This document shows, piece by piece, positions 24,216 to 33,786 of a DNA stretch of 47,356 nucleotides; within the stretch, counting starts at the first letter, position 1, and each line of letters starts with the position of its first letter. The DNA is from Tissierellales bacterium (GTDB lineage Bacteria > Bacillota > Clostridia > Tissierellales > VENL01). The stretch is from contig JANQLB010000002.1 of the NCBI GenBank assembly GCA_028280805.1, positions 1 through 47,356 of the forward strand. Direction: 5' to 3'. Below the pieces are notes generated by a model that searched no databases, was not told the origin of the DNA, and was given only the letters and a program-made list of their open reading frames with translations. Made by a program: the position numbers and the translations under genes.

Positions 24216-25559
24216 CTAATTACTTAACCTTTCTAAGTTAACAAACTTAGTATATTGACCCATAAATACCATTTCAACAGTTCCTGTAGGTCCATTTCTA
24301 TGTTTAGCTATAATAACCTCAGCAATATTTTTTTTATCTGTATCAGGATTATAGTACTCATCTCGATAAAGAAACATAGCTATATCTGCATCCTGTTCTA
24401 TAGCACCAGAATCTCTAAGGTCAGATAATATTGGCTTATGGTCAGCTCTTAATTCTGGAGCTCTAGAAAGCTGTGCCAAAGCCAGAACCGGACAATCCAT
24501 TTCTTTAGCTAATCCCTTCAATCCCCTTGATATAGCAGATATTTCTTGCTGCCTACTTTCGCTTTTTCCACTTTCCTGCATTAACTGAAGATAATCTACT
24601 ACTATTAAATCTAATCCTTTTTCGACTTTCAACTTTCTACATTTAGCCTTCATCTCCATAACAGTGATACCAGCAGTATCATCAATATAGATTTTTGCTT
24701 TAGATAAGGGTCCCATTGCATTGACTAGTTTTGGCCACTCATTCTCTGAAAGTTGTCCATTTATTATTTTTCCAAGCTCTACATGTGATTCTGCACTAAG
24801 CATACGCTGCACCAATTGCTCCTTAGACATCTCCAAGCTAAAGATTGCAACTGAAGCATTTGACTTCAAAGCACAATTTTGAGCAATGTTTAATCCTAAA
24901 GCTGTCTTTCCCATAGAAGGTCTTGCTGCCAAAAGGACTAAATCAGATTTTTGCAGTCCGGATGTTTTGCTGTCAAGGTCTATAAAGCCTGTGGGAAGAC
25001 CAGTTATTCCTCCTTGGTTTTTAGACATTTCTTCTATCCTGTTAAAACTATCAAGAAGGACATCCTTTATTAAAGTAAAACCATCCTGTCCTCTTCTCTG
25101 TGTTATATCAAAAATCTTCTTTTCTGCTAAATCAATTATATTATTAATCTCTTCATCAGCTTGATAACCCTTAGCAATAATATCATCTGAAGCTTTTATA
25201 AGCTTTCTAAGCACTGATTTTTCCTCTACTATTTCACAATAATATTTAATATTAGCAGTAGTAGATACTGCATCTGATAAATCAGCTAAATATAGAGATC
25301 CTCCAACTGCATCCAAAGTACCTCTTTTCTTTAATTCATCTGATAAAGTTACCAAATCGACTGGTTCATTCTTATTGTAAACTTCAATTATACCTTCAAA
25401 TATTTCTTTATGAGCCTCTTTATAGAAGTCGTCAGCCATTAAAATCTCTGAAGCTACAACTATTGCATCCTTATCCAACAACATAGAACCTAAAACTGAC
25501 TGTTCACCTTCTAAACTATGAGGTGGTATCTTGCCTAATATTTGTGATTCTAATGCCAT
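24216..25559 (-). CDS. dnaB: Replicative DNA helicase DnaB (DnaC in Bacillus)
   Basis: The hexameric 5'-3' fork helicase. The N-terminal domain (1-155) begins with the typical PPHSLEGEQSVLGSMLLD; the RecA-like domain has Walker A ARPSMGKTA (212-220), Walker B DLIVVDYLQLM, and the late motif SDLRDSGAIEQDAD with an arginine-finger segment IIAKHRNGPTG. No intein interrupts it. The 447 residues are standard. It follows rplI by about 150 bp, which is the common Firmicutes order. Confidence 0.98.
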   Translation of the reverse strand: MALESQILGKIPPHSLEGEQSVLGSMLLDKDAIVVASEILMADDFYKEAHKEIFEGIIEVYNKNEPVDLVTLSDELKKRGTLDAVGGSLYLADLSDAVSTTANIKYYCEIVEEKSVLRKLIKASDDIIAKGYQADEEINNIIDLAEKKIFDITQRRGQDGFTLIKDVLLDSFNRIEEMSKNQGGITGLPTGFIDLDSKTSGLQKSDLVLLAARPSMGKTALGLNIAQNCALKSNASVAIFSLEMSKEQLVQRMLSAESHVELGKIINGQLSENEWPKLVNAMGPLSKAKIYIDDTAGITVMEMKAKCRKLKVEKGLDLIVVDYLQLMQESGKSESRQQEISAISRGLKGLAKEMDCPVLALAQLSRAPELRADHKPILSDLRDSGAIEQDADIAMFLYRDEYYNPDTDKKNIAEVIIAKHRNGPTGTVEMVFMGQYTKFVNLERLSN

Positions 25560-25711
25560 TTTACTTCACTCCTATATGCTAATGAAAGCAACTTAGAGCC
25601 GCTTTCTGTCAATTTCTAAAATTTCATCTTTATACATTAAGTTTTGTATATATTGTTAACATTGCCATATCTTAATACAATTAAACAAAAAGCGTATTTG
25701 TCATAATTAGT

Positions 25712-26158
25712 TTACTTTTCTTTTACATTCACTTTAAATGTTGCAGTCACATTTGCATATACCTTTGCTTTTACTTCTGTAATCCCCAAGTCTTTTATAT
25801 TATTATCCATTTCAATTTTTCTTCTATCAATTTTAATTTTATATTGACTTTGTAACGCTTGGGCTATATCCTTAGTTGTTATAGAACCAAACAGTTTACC
25901 ATTTTCTCCTGCTGTACTTTCTATTTCCACTGTTAATTTAGAAAGCTTTTCAGCTAAAGATTTTGCTTGTTGTAATTCTTCTTCTTTTCTCTTTTTCTTT
26001 GCTGTTTTTTGTTCTTGTAAAACTTTAACATTACCTTCAGTAGCTTCCTTGGCTAACCCCTTTGGAAGTAAAAAGTTTCTGGCATATCCATCTTTTGCAT
26101 TTACTACATCGCCTTTTTTCCCTAATCCCTTTACGTCTTCTAAAAGTATTACTTTCAT
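25712..26158 (-). CDS. rplI: 50S ribosomal protein L9
   Basis: L9 binds 23S rRNA near the L1 stalk. The N-terminal domain [36 protein letters not shown] is unmistakable, followed by the long helix and a C-terminal domain ending [14 protein letters not shown]. Length 148 is normal. The ATG overlaps the stop codon of gdpP by four bases (ATGA), so the two are translationally coupled. Confidence 0.98.
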   Translation of the reverse strand: MKVILLEDVKGLGKKGDVVNAKDGYARNFLLPKGLAKEATEGNVKVLQEQKTAKKKRKEEELQQAKSLAEKLSKLTVEIESTAGENGKLFGSITTKDIAQALQSQYKIKIDRRKIEMDNNIKDLGITEVKAKVYANVTATFKVNVKEK

Positions 26159-28164
26159 TTCTCATCACCTTTCTCAAAATATTCTTTTATAGCAGATTCT
26201 AACATCTTCTCAGCTTCATGTAAATCAATATTTTCTAGTTGTGCTCCGGCAGTTGTCAAATGTCCTCCACCACCTAATTTTTCTAATATAAGCTGCACAT
26301 TTATATCTCCCAGAGATCTTGCACTAATTCGTATTAAGCCCTCACTTAAAGCTAAAACAAATGAAGCCTTTATTCCCATAATATTTAATAAATCATCTGC
26401 TGCTTGAGCTGTAACCAGCATTGTATCATTTCCATCTCTAACTAAAGTAGAAATAGCTATATTATCTTCAAGTATCCTAGCGTTTTTTACAACATCAGCT
26501 TTAGCAATAAATGTATTTAAATCATCTTGAAAAAGTTGTCTAACCGAAGTGGTGTCAGCACCAGCTCTTCTTAATAATGATGCTGCTTCAAAAGTTCTAA
26601 CCCCTGTTTTAAATGTAAAGTTCTTTGTATCTACACTTATACCGGCTAACAGTGCTTCAGCTTCAAATCTTTCTAAATTTAACTTATCATCCATGTAATA
26701 AAGAATTTCTGTAACTAACTCACAAGCCGAAGAAGAATATGGTTCTAAATATGTTAAAACAGGGTCTTCAATAAATGATACTCCTCTTCTATGGTGGTCT
26801 ATTATGACTACCTTGTCAATCAGCTTTAAAAGATTTGGAGCTTCAACATAATCAGGTCTATGATTATCAACTACAATACATAGCGATCCTTTGGTTACCA
26901 TCTGTTCTGCTTTTTCTGATTTAATTATATAGTTAAGGTACTCTGGCTGTTGTTCTAACATTCTATTATAAACATTTTGTATTGAAGGATTGACATCGTT
27001 TAAAACTATATATGCTTCTTTATCCCTATTCATAGCTGCTCTATGTACACCTATGGATGACCCGAAACTATCCATATCTGGAACCTTATGACCCATGATA
27101 AATATTCTATCAGACTGATCCATTAGCTGTCTTAATGCGTAGGCAATAACTCTAGCCTTTACCTTATTTCTTTTTTCTACTGCTTTACTTTTACCACCAT
27201 AAAAGCTTAAATTGTCAATTTTTTTTACTACAGCCTGATCTCCGCCTCTTCCTAAAGCAATATCCATAGCTGCTGTTGCAAATTCATATAGATTAGCAGG
27301 ATTTTTACTATTTACCCCTACTCCGATGCTAAGAGTTGCAGGTATTGTATTTCCTTGTTTAACTTCTCTAATCTCATCAAGGATATCAAATTTTTTATTT
27401 TCTAACATATTAAGATACTTATGTTCAAAAACTATTATATATTTATCATTTTCATACTTCCTAATTAGTCCATTAATTCTATGTGCTAAGGTATTAATTT
27501 TTCTATCTATTTCTGCAAGAATAATAGGACGATTAGTTTCATCTGTACTATTTTTAACTTCATCATAGTTATCTATTTGTATTAAAGCTAAATTTATTTT
27601 TTCATCGTTGTATTTTTCTTTTAATTTAGAAAAGTTTGTTATATCTACCCAATAAAGCATTATAATATAATTTTCCTTGTTAATTGATTCTTTATTGCTT
27701 TTTACTACATTATATAGAACTTTATAGTTTCTGTCATCTATTGATGCTTCTATCGACATTTCCTGTTCACTACTCATAATATCATCTATATTAAAGTTTG
27801 GTATTATTTCATCAATATTCTTATTTAGTAATCCTGTTTTATTAATAACATCTGCAAATTTCGGATTATACCAGCTAATAGAGCCACTTACCTCTACCAT
27901 AACAAGCGGAATTGGTAAGTTTAATATTGCGTGCTTAGTAGCTGAATCAAATTCTTTGGTAAGTTCTTCAATATATTTTGTCCACTCAAATCGCTTTAAA
28001 TGAACGTTTTTCCAATGATGATAAACTAAGTATCCTAATACCACTACTCCTACTGCTGATATTTTAGGCTCATAAAAAGCTAATATACCAATTAATATAC
28101 CGATAATCCAAAGATATATCCTGGTATTTGGAGTTAATATTTTAAAAATACTTTTACTAGCCAT
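26155..28164 (-). CDS. gdpP: Cyclic-di-AMP phosphodiesterase GdpP (YybT)
   Basis: GdpP degrades c-di-AMP and so affects potassium uptake and wall stress. The 669-residue protein has two N-terminal membrane helices (about 12-48), a PAS domain (75-150), a degenerate GGDEF domain (170-310), and a DHH/DHHA1 catalytic part with H359, D363, D365 (GHKVPDMDS), the VIIDHHRRG motif and the [10 protein letters not shown] loop. All catalytic motifs appear intact. It lies between yybS and rplI in the classical order. Confidence 0.97.
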   Translation of the reverse strand: MASKSIFKILTPNTRIYLWIIGILIGILAFYEPKISAVGVVVLGYLVYHHWKNVHLKRFEWTKYIEELTKEFDSATKHAILNLPIPLVMVEVSGSISWYNPKFADVINKTGLLNKNIDEIIPNFNIDDIMSSEQEMSIEASIDDRNYKVLYNVVKSNKESINKENYIIMLYWVDITNFSKLKEKYNDEKINLALIQIDNYDEVKNSTDETNRPIILAEIDRKINTLAHRINGLIRKYENDKYIIVFEHKYLNMLENKKFDILDEIREVKQGNTIPATLSIGVGVNSKNPANLYEFATAAMDIALGRGGDQAVVKKIDNLSFYGGKSKAVEKRNKVKARVIAYALRQLMDQSDRIFIMGHKVPDMDSFGSSIGVHRAAMNRDKEAYIVLNDVNPSIQNVYNRMLEQQPEYLNYIIKSEKAEQMVTKGSLCIVVDNHRPDYVEAPNLLKLIDKVVIIDHHRRGVSFIEDPVLTYLEPYSSSACELVTEILYYMDDKLNLERFEAEALLAGISVDTKNFTFKTGVRTFEAASLLRRAGADTTSVRQLFQDDLNTFIAKADVVKNARILEDNIAISTLVRDGNDTMLVTAQAADDLLNIMGIKASFVLALSEGLIRISARSLGDINVQLILEKLGGGGHLTTAGAQLENIDLHEAEKMLESAIKEYFEKGDEK

Positions 28165-28174
28165 ATAAACCCTC

Positions 28175-29128
28175 CTAAGGTATATTTACTTTTCTTATTT
28201 TTCTAAAATCAAATAATGTATCCAAAACGCCAACCAAAACTATTATAATAATTAAAAACAAATTAATCATTACTAATAATATTATTATAATTTTAAAAAC
28301 TTTATTAATTCTCAGTTTATCTATAAAGAAAGCTAATACTGCTAACCCTTGGAGGAAAAAAACTAATATCAATAAAAATATAATATTAATAAGCAAAGTT
28401 TCATAGTAAAATATCTCTAAATATCTTATTAATAAAGCACCTCCAATTAAAACTAATGTTCCTAATATTATATTACTTGGCAGTCTTAATCTCTTAAATT
28501 TTGGGACTTCAGTACTTTTATTACCTAGCCTTCTTAGGATAAATATAGATAACCAAAAGTTAATATATGCTATAAACAAGCTAGTAGTAATTATAGTAAA
28601 GGGAATTAATAGTATTAATAATTCATACATTAATTTAACCATCTGCTTCATTTGTTCTAATTGATAAACAGATAATTCCATATTTGTTATGCTTTCATAA
28701 GAAATATTTCTTGCTTGGTTTATGAAGTTTTCTAGTTCACTTATAAAGCTAATTCCTGCTATATAATTAAACATTGCAATTGCTATCAATGTAGATAGTA
28801 ACAAAATGAATGTAGTAAATATAAGTGTGTGTGAATGTCTATACTTTCTCTTTATCATATAAGATAAAGAAATTGACATAAACCCAAAAAATATAAACAA
28901 AAAAATTCCTAACATTATGTTTATTAATATTCCTACAACTAAGCTGGACATAATTAAAGATAAAATATTATATCTGGTTCCATGTCTTAATCCTAAAACA
29001 ATAAATGGAATTGGATAAAGTATAATTATTATACCAAGAAAATATATTCCTACTAATGCAAAAACAACCATTAACGCCGTGACAATTGCACTCTCTGTTA
29101 AAGCTTGTGTATTATTATCTAATTTCAA
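28175..29128 (-). CDS. yybS: DUF2232/YybS-family membrane protein
   Basis: A polytopic membrane protein with about eight hydrophobic helices. The first segment ([24 protein letters not shown]) and [21 protein letters not shown] match the YybS family usually found upstream of gdpP. The molecular function is unknown. A TTG at 29128 is preferred as start: it is preceded by gaggtggg at proper spacing and lies 11 bp after the MazG-like stop, whereas the longer form from 29194 would overlap that gene by 55 bp and adds a basic stretch of no family likeness. This gives 317 residues. Confidence 0.85.
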   Translation of the reverse strand: MKLDNNTQALTESAIVTALMVVFALVGIYFLGIIIILYPIPFIVLGLRHGTRYNILSLIMSSLVVGILINIMLGIFLFIFFGFMSISLSYMIKRKYRHSHTLIFTTFILLLSTLIAIAMFNYIAGISFISELENFINQARNISYESITNMELSVYQLEQMKQMVKLMYELLILLIPFTIITTSLFIAYINFWLSIFILRRLGNKSTEVPKFKRLRLPSNIILGTLVLIGGALLIRYLEIFYYETLLINIIFLLILVFFLQGLAVLAFFIDKLRINKVFKIIIILLVMINLFLIIIIVLVGVLDTLFDFRKIRKVNIP

Positions 29129-29139
29129 AGTTCCCACCT

Positions 29140-29463
29140 CTAATCTCTTGTTCTTTTTATATAATCTGAAAGCTTGCTTAAATCTCCATACCATTTTTCT
29201 ATTTTATGTTCTTCAACTACTCCTAGCTTAATCTTGTTTTGCAGCTTTTCATCTATTTTTTCAAATGTAAAACCTAACCTTTTACCTAGCAAATATGTAA
29301 CAAGTATAATATTAGCAAGAACATCTAATATAGCTTCTTGACTATTTTGAACGCCATTTACCAGTAGTTGAAATAACGTAGATACTGCTGTTAAGATTTC
29401 ACTTTTTAACCATTCGATAACCCTAATATTCTTTGTAATATCTACATTCTTATTATAACCCAT
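29140..29463 (-). CDS. MazG-like protein
   Basis: A 107-residue all-helical protein resembling the short clostridial MazG-like family. The helix with SEILTAVSTLFQLLVNG and the following EAILDVLANIILVTYLLGKRLG correspond to the metal- and nucleotide-binding helices of the all-alpha NTP pyrophosphatase fold, but the usual EExxE ligands are only partly present, so activity is uncertain. It heads the run MazG-like, yybS, gdpP, rplI, dnaB. Confidence 0.75.
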   Translation of the reverse strand: MGYNKNVDITKNIRVIEWLKSEILTAVSTLFQLLVNGVQNSQEAILDVLANIILVTYLLGKRLGFTFEKIDEKLQNKIKLGVVEEHKIEKWYGDLSKLSDYIKRTRD

Positions 29464-29663
29464 TACAACTCCCCCTCAGATACATTATAACAAATATATC
29501 TCTATAATATATGTATTAGTGAAAATAAACTATATTTTTATATAAATATTAAAAACGTCATATTAAGATTTTACATAGTTTAAGAGTTTTAGTCAAATAT
29601 CAATTGTTTAATATTTACATGTACTGTTGAATGTAACCGATTTAAAAATCAAATTTTTACACA

Positions 29664-29692
29664 TAAAAAAGAGAAGTGACAAACCACTTCTC
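29664..29692 (-). terminator. Terminator of the rpsF-ssb-rpsR operon
   Basis: gagaagtg/cacttctc stem with a six-base loop, followed by six Ts on the minus strand, 17 bp after rpsR. Confidence 0.9.
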
Positions 29693-29708
29693 GTAAAAAC
29701 TTAATTTA

Positions 29709-29936
29709 TTACTCTGCTGTATATGGTAAAAGTGCAACGTTTCTTGCTCTTTTAATAGTAATAGTTAATTGTCTTTGATGTCTTGCACAATTACCTGAAA
29801 TTCTTCTAGGTAATATTTTACCTCTTTCAGTAATATATTTTTTAAGTTTATTAACATCTTTATAGTCAATTTTATCTACCTTATCAACGCAAAAATTACA
29901 CACTTTTCTTCTTTTTTTGAAGTTTCTACGTGCCAT
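29709..29936 (-). CDS. rpsR: 30S ribosomal protein S18
   Basis: A 75-residue S18 protein. [22 protein letters not shown] keeps a CxxC pair near the N-terminus, as in zinc-binding (C+) forms, and the core [24 protein letters not shown] segment is intact. It binds S6 on the platform of the small subunit. Last gene of the operon. Confidence 0.98.
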   Translation of the reverse strand: MARRNFKKRRKVCNFCVDKVDKIDYKDVNKLKKYITERGKILPRRISGNCARHQRQLTITIKRARNVALLPYTAE

Positions 29937-29951
29937 GAACTTCCCTCCTTC

Positions 29952-30395
29952 TTAAAAAGGTATCTCATCATCATCTACAGGTTGAAAACCGTTTGTATCA
30001 ATACCTGCTGTATCATGACTGCTATGACTTTGAGTATTGTTTGATCTATTATTATCTCCCCATTCAAGGAATTGAACTCTGTCTGCAACTACCTCAGTCA
30101 TATAAACTCTTTGACCTTGAGCATTATCATAACTACTGGTTTGTATCCTACCTTGAACTGCTACTAATCTTCCTTTACCTAAATAAGTTGCACAATTTTC
30201 AGCTTGTTTTCCCCAAACAGTTATTCTTGGAAAATCTGCTGTAGGTTTATTTTGCTGTTCTAATTCTTGTTTTTTATCTTTAGACAGATTTTTATCAACA
30301 GCTATAGCAAATCTTGTCACTGCTGTTCCATTATTAGGTAAAAATCTCAACTCGGGGTCAGAGGTCAATCTGCCTATTAAAATTACATTATTCAT
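29952..30395 (-). CDS. ssb: Single-stranded DNA-binding protein
   Basis: An OB-fold SSB of 147 residues. MNNVILIGRLTSDPELRF and FPRITVWGKQAENCATYLGKGRLVAVQGRIQ are typical. A glycine/serine/asparagine linker follows, and the conserved acidic tip DDDEIPF is present for binding partner proteins. It sits between the S6 and S18 genes, the standard Firmicutes order. Confidence 0.98.
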   Translation of the reverse strand: MNNVILIGRLTSDPELRFLPNNGTAVTRFAIAVDKNLSKDKKQELEQQNKPTADFPRITVWGKQAENCATYLGKGRLVAVQGRIQTSSYDNAQGQRVYMTEVVADRVQFLEWGDNNRSNNTQSHSSHDTAGIDTNGFQPVDDDEIPF

Positions 30396-30415
30396 AAATA
30401 AAAACCCCTCCTTAA

Positions 30416-30706
30416 TTATTCATCTTTAACTACCATATGTCTAATAACTTGGTCAGTTATTTTTGCAACCCTGTCTAATTCGTTGATAGATTCACTTTCT
30501 GCTTGGAATTTTACTATTATATAGTAACCTTCTTTAAAATCATTAATCTCATAAGCAAGCTTTCTCATACCCCACTCATCAATATTGTTGATGCTTCCTG
30601 TGGTTTCAATTATTCCTTTGAATCTTTCAAACACTTTATTTCTAGACTCTTCTTCTAAATTAGGTGCAAAAATAATAACACCTTCATAGTTTCTCATTTT
30701 TTTCAC
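30416..30706 (-). CDS. rpsF: 30S ribosomal protein S6
   Basis: A 96-residue S6 protein (MRNYEGVIIFAPNLEEE, then WGMRKLAYEINDFKEGYYIIVKF and VIRHMVVKDE). It pairs with S18 on the small subunit. A strong ribosome binding site (aaggaggtg) precedes the ATG. The leader contains a likely S6:S18 control hairpin. Confidence 0.97.
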   Translation of the reverse strand: MKKMRNYEGVIIFAPNLEEESRNKVFERFKGIIETTGSINNIDEWGMRKLAYEINDFKEGYYIIVKFQAESESINELDRVAKITDQVIRHMVVKDE

Positions 30707-30717
30707 CTCCTTTTGGA

Positions 30718-30741
30718 CTAGCGGCTCCTTTTTGGAGCAAG
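30718..30741 (-). promoter_or_regulatory. S6:S18-binding leader motif of rpsF
   Basis: On the minus strand CTTG-CTCC-aaaaa-GGAG-CCG-CTAG folds into a hairpin with a CCG bulge. A CCG bulge of this kind is the hallmark of the known rpsF-leader motif bound by the S6:S18 complex for feedback control. The fold was drawn by eye. Confidence 0.6.
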
Positions 30742-30760
30742 GAATTATTTAACGACAGTA

Positions 30761-30789
30761 ATTATATCATTTATTATTTCCTTTTACAA
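30761..30789 (-). promoter_or_regulatory. Sigma-A promoter of rpsF-ssb-rpsR
   Basis: On the minus strand -35 TTGTAA (30784-30789), a 17-bp spacer and a perfect -10 TATAAT (30761-30766), about 55 bp before the rpsF ATG. Confidence 0.75.
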
Positions 30790-30803
30790 GTTTTTAAACA
30801 AAA

Positions 30804-30832
30804 AAATCCTAGTAAAATATATTCTAGGATTT
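30804..30832 (-). terminator. Terminator after the aminotransferase gene
   Basis: aaatcctag/ctaggattt stem followed by a T-run on the minus strand, just behind the aminotransferase stop codon and upstream of the rpsF promoter. Confidence 0.85.
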
Positions 30833-30846
30833 CTTTGTATTTATTA

Positions 30847-32028
30847 TTAAAGCATTTCTTTTATTGTTTCGCCCAGTCTTTTAATCCCTAAAACTATTCT
30901 CTCTTCATCCATATTAGAATAATTAATTCTCATGGTATTTTCGTTACCACCATTAGGGAAGAATGATCCCCCCGGTACAAATGCAACTTTTTTCTCAATA
31001 GCTTTTAATGCCAAATCTCTTGCATTTATATGCTCTGGTAATACTGCCCATGTAAACAATCCACCTTGCGGTTCTGTAAATTTAACCTCTTTAGGAAATT
31101 CTTCTTTCATTGTTTTTATCATTAAATCTCTTCTTACTCTATATACATCTATAATTTTCTGTATATGCTTATCAATATCATACTTATCTAAAAATTTATC
31201 TAATTGTATCTGTGATATAGTACTGGTCTGCAAATCAACACCTTGCTTAATTAATATATATTTATTTATAATTTCGTTATCAGCACAGGTCCAACCTAAT
31301 CTAAAACCCGGACAGAACGTTTTAGAGAATGTTCCTAAAAATACTACTCTTCCTTCAGTATCAAAACTTTTAACAGATGGAGGAATTTCTCCTTCAAATC
31401 TTAACTCTCCATATGGATTATCCTCTATAATAGGAAGATTATATTTATTTGCTATTTCAATTAACTTCTTTCTTCTATCCACAGACCATGTTCTGCCTGT
31501 AGGATTTTGAAAATCCGGAACAACATATATTATCTTTATTTTATTGGTTGTTTTAATAATCTCTTCTAAGTTCTCCATTATCATTCCGTCATCATCAGTT
31601 TCAACTTCTACAAATTTCGGCTGATACTGCTTAAATGCTCCCAATGCTCCTAGATAACTTGGACTTTCACATAGAACAACATCACCTGGATCAAGAAAAA
31701 CTTTTCCAGTTAAATCTAATCCTTGTTGAGAACCACTGGTGATAAGTATATTGTCCGCATTCATCTTTATACCAAATTTCTCCATCCTCTTAGAAATTTT
31801 TTCTCTAAGAGGTTTATATCCTTCTGTTGTGCTATATTGTAATGCTTTTGTTCCCATTTCTTCAAGAACTTCAACTGAGACATCTTTGATTTCTTCTATT
31901 GGAAACATTTCTGGAGCAGGTAATCCACCTGCAAAAGATATTACCTCTGGATTTTGAGTTAATTTAAGTATTTCACGAATTTCACTGGCTTTTATACTAT
32001 CCATTCTCTTTGAATAATTAATTGACAT
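30847..32028 (-). CDS. PLP-dependent aminotransferase (LysN/MocR-like, class I/II fold)
   Basis: A 393-residue fold-type I aminotransferase. Features are EVISFAGGLPAPEMFP at the N-terminus, ITSGSQQGLDLTGKVFLDPGD, the aspartate region VVPDFQNPTGRTWS, and the PLP lysine in GTFSKTFCPGFRLGW. These match the 2-aminoadipate/aromatic aminotransferase group related to LysN. There is no GntR helix-turn-helix, so this is an enzyme, not a MocR regulator. The true substrate cannot be decided. It is a single-gene unit with its own terminator. Confidence 0.93.
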   Translation of the reverse strand: MSINYSKRMDSIKASEIREILKLTQNPEVISFAGGLPAPEMFPIEEIKDVSVEVLEEMGTKALQYSTTEGYKPLREKISKRMEKFGIKMNADNILITSGSQQGLDLTGKVFLDPGDVVLCESPSYLGALGAFKQYQPKFVEVETDDDGMIMENLEEIIKTTNKIKIIYVVPDFQNPTGRTWSVDRRKKLIEIANKYNLPIIEDNPYGELRFEGEIPPSVKSFDTEGRVVFLGTFSKTFCPGFRLGWTCADNEIINKYILIKQGVDLQTSTISQIQLDKFLDKYDIDKHIQKIIDVYRVRRDLMIKTMKEEFPKEVKFTEPQGGLFTWAVLPEHINARDLALKAIEKKVAFVPGGSFFPNGGNENTMRINYSNMDEERIVLGIKRLGETIKEML

Positions 32029-32138
32029 AACAATCCCCCTAAAAAAATATATTCTTTTTAAATATTAAAACGTTTTCCTCAATAATTATTTTACTATTTC
32101 TTAAGGTTTTTGTCTAATAGTAATTGTTAATTTTTCTC

Positions 32139-32333
32139 CTACTCATCACTACTTTTTATGATTTTTTTCACTCTTTTTTCAAATACTGGTCTTGAAAGCC
32201 ATACTTGCTTTTCACATCCTAAGCATTTTATACGAAAATCAATTCCTACCCGCATAACTTCCCATTTATTTTCTCCACAGGGATGTTTCTTTTTAAGCTC
32301 CACAATATCTCCTAAATTAAATTTTTTAACCAT
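32139..32333 (-). CDS. DUF951 family small protein
   Basis: A 64-residue protein with the family pattern FNLGDIVELKKKHPCGENKWEV and IKCLGCEKQVWLSRPVFEKRVKKI. The cysteines at HPCG and CLGC suggest metal binding. DUF951 proteins are widespread in Firmicutes and their role is unknown. The ATG follows aggaggt. Confidence 0.93.
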   Translation of the reverse strand: MVKKFNLGDIVELKKKHPCGENKWEVMRVGIDFRIKCLGCEKQVWLSRPVFEKRVKKIIKSSDE

Positions 32334-32421
32334 ACTAATACCTCCTAATACGTTTATCAGTTAAGATAATTTTTTAACATTAAATATATTATATTTAATT
32401 ATTCTTAAAAAACTATACTAT

Positions 32422-32691
32422 CTATATCTCTAACCTTGTAGCTTCTTTTCCATTAATTCCTTTTGTTATTCTATAAACGCCTTCAATATCAAGTTCTTTA
32501 CTACAAAAAAAGGTCTTTATCTTATTGATATTATATTCATAAAACTTAATTGACAAACCACAGCTTGTAGATATTTCTCTTGGAGTAGGTATAGTTCTAA
32601 CATTTAAACCTTTATCTATTAAAATTTTTTCTCCTTTAATCGCATGGTGGATAGAATTGAAAGTAATAACATAAAATATTGTTTCCTTCAT
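32422..32691 (-). CDS. DUF3343 family protein
   Basis: An 89-residue protein of the putative Se/S-carrier-like group (DUF3343), which occurs next to yedF in selenium-using clostridia. It shows FYVITFNSIHHAIKGEKIL and IPTPREISTSCGLSIKF, with the single conserved cysteine in the latter. The start at 32691 is chosen because gagaggt lies just upstream; a start 27 bases earlier lacks one. A role in selenium or sulfur carriage is a family-level guess. Confidence 0.88.
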   Translation of the reverse strand: MKETIFYVITFNSIHHAIKGEKILIDKGLNVRTIPTPREISTSCGLSIKFYEYNINKIKTFFCSKELDIEGVYRITKGINGKEATRLEI

Positions 32692-32802
32692 GTAAGACCT
32701 CTCTTTCTTTTTTATCATAGGATTGTAAGTATTAGAATTTTAAGCTATCGGATAAATATATTAAGATTTAAGTTAATTTTAGCAGTATTAGTACATAAAT
32801 AC

Positions 32803-32831
32803 AATACCCCAGCCAATTACGACCGGAGTAT
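32803..32831 (-). terminator. Hairpin after yedF
   Basis: On the minus strand AATACTCC pairs with GGGGTATT (one G-U) across a 13-nt loop; the T-run is weak. Confidence 0.5.
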
Positions 32832-32861
32832 TTAAATTATTGATTCCTAATTTGTTTTAAA

Positions 32862-33458
32862 TTATATCATTAATGTATTATTAGCATTTTTAATTTCTTC
32901 AAGAATATTATACATATTTGAAACTTCTCCTACTACGAGCTTTTCTGCAACTTTATAAAAATCTAAACATGCACCGCAGGATAGTATCTTTATCCCTTGA
33001 GCCTCTAGCTTCTTAAGATCATCTAATGTATTAGAACCTTCTATAGTGAGTCTGACGCCACTATTTAAAAATATCAACGATGAAGGATAGGGAAAAGATT
33101 CTGTTAATGCGTAAATAAAACCTTTCATAAGTAACTCTCCTAGTTCATCCGATCCTTTTCCCATTTTGTCACTTCCAAAAACTATTGTCATATCCTTAAA
33201 AGTATTTGGAGTACTTATTTCTAGTTCTTCTATTTTTTCTTTCCCTTTAATGATTGTAATATGAAATTCTTTATCTGAATTTTTTTTAACGTCATAATCA
33301 TGTGAGAGACTTTTTGCAAGCTTAGTCAGATTTTCTTTTGCTACTTCATTATCTACTATACATATTACAAAACCCTCTTTAATTTCCTCTAATGCTTTCT
33401 TAGTCATTATAACAGGTTTAGGACAGTCTTGTCCTCTAGCATCCAGCTTAGTACCCAT
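32862..33458 (-). CDS. yedF: YedF, sulfurtransferase-like selenium metabolism protein
   Basis: A 198-residue fusion. The N-terminal TusA-like domain has DARGQDCPKPVIMTKKAL with the active-site C12 in the CPxP motif. The C-terminal half is DsrE/F-like (TIVFGSDKMGKGSDELGELLMKGFIYAL) and has a second pair of cysteines in LSCGACLDFY. This layout defines YedF, linked to selenium metabolism by gene neighbourhood. The paired DUF3343 gene downstream supports this. No selenocysteine codon is involved here. Confidence 0.92.
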   Translation of the reverse strand: MGTKLDARGQDCPKPVIMTKKALEEIKEGFVICIVDNEVAKENLTKLAKSLSHDYDVKKNSDKEFHITIIKGKEKIEELEISTPNTFKDMTIVFGSDKMGKGSDELGELLMKGFIYALTESFPYPSSLIFLNSGVRLTIEGSNTLDDLKKLEAQGIKILSCGACLDFYKVAEKLVVGEVSNMYNILEEIKNANNTLMI

Positions 33459-33508
33459 AACGTTTCCTCCTTAATTAATATAAAATTTTATATCCTTAAT
33501 CTTACTAA

Positions 33509-33518
33509 TAGTATACTA
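33509..33518. promoter_or_regulatory. Palindrome TAGTATACTA near the yedF start
   Basis: A 10-bp perfect palindrome about 50 bp upstream of yedF that shares the core AGTATACT with the larger palindrome at 33722-33743. Candidate second operator for one regulator. Confidence 0.3.
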
Positions 33519-33656
33519 ATTTATCAATCGTTTTTGGATTGTTATAGATATTATCTATCTTAACTTATTTGACATAGGTGCTATCTATAGCTGGATTGTC
33601 CATTAATTTATATATTAATTTTTTTAATTTTTTAATTCATTTTTTTAAATTCACTA

Positions 33657-33685
33657 TTGACATTTATAAATATTAATAATATTAT
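33657..33685 (+). promoter_or_regulatory. Sigma-A promoter of the SHOCT-like gene cluster
   Basis: -35 TTGACA (33657-33662), 17-bp spacer and -10 TATTAT (33680-33685), pointing to the cluster that starts at 33787. The leader would be about 95 nt. Confidence 0.75.
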
Positions 33686-33721
33686 ATAGTTAGAAGTTAA
33701 GGTTTTTAATTGCTATACCTC

Positions 33722-33743
33722 TTATTAAAGTATACTTTAATAA
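33722..33743. promoter_or_regulatory. Perfect 22-bp palindrome, probable operator
   Basis: Centred on AGTATACT with perfectly inverted TTATTAA arms, it lies in the transcribed leader about 35 bp after the -10 box. A repressor bound here would block the cluster. Confidence 0.5.
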
Positions 33744-33786
33744 TATTATATCCAATTTATCCTATTATTAAAAGGAGGGAAGTTGT

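Larger units (their letters stand above)
33459..33786. other. Divergent regulatory region
   Basis: A 328-base gap between yedF and the four-gene plus-strand cluster. It contains a sigma-A-like promoter (33657-33685), a perfect 22-bp palindrome (33722-33743) and a shorter palindrome with the same AGTATACT core (33509-33518). No small gene was found. Confidence 0.6.

Noticed and set aside
25584..25606. Hairpin GAAAGC/GCTTTC between rplI and dnaB as a terminator
   Set aside because: No T-run follows on the minus strand and it precedes the dnaB start; it may be chance.
32862..33458. In-frame UGA read as selenocysteine in or near yedF
   Set aside because: The frame is complete with a CPKP motif and an ordinary stop; no SECIS-like hairpin after any UGA was seen.
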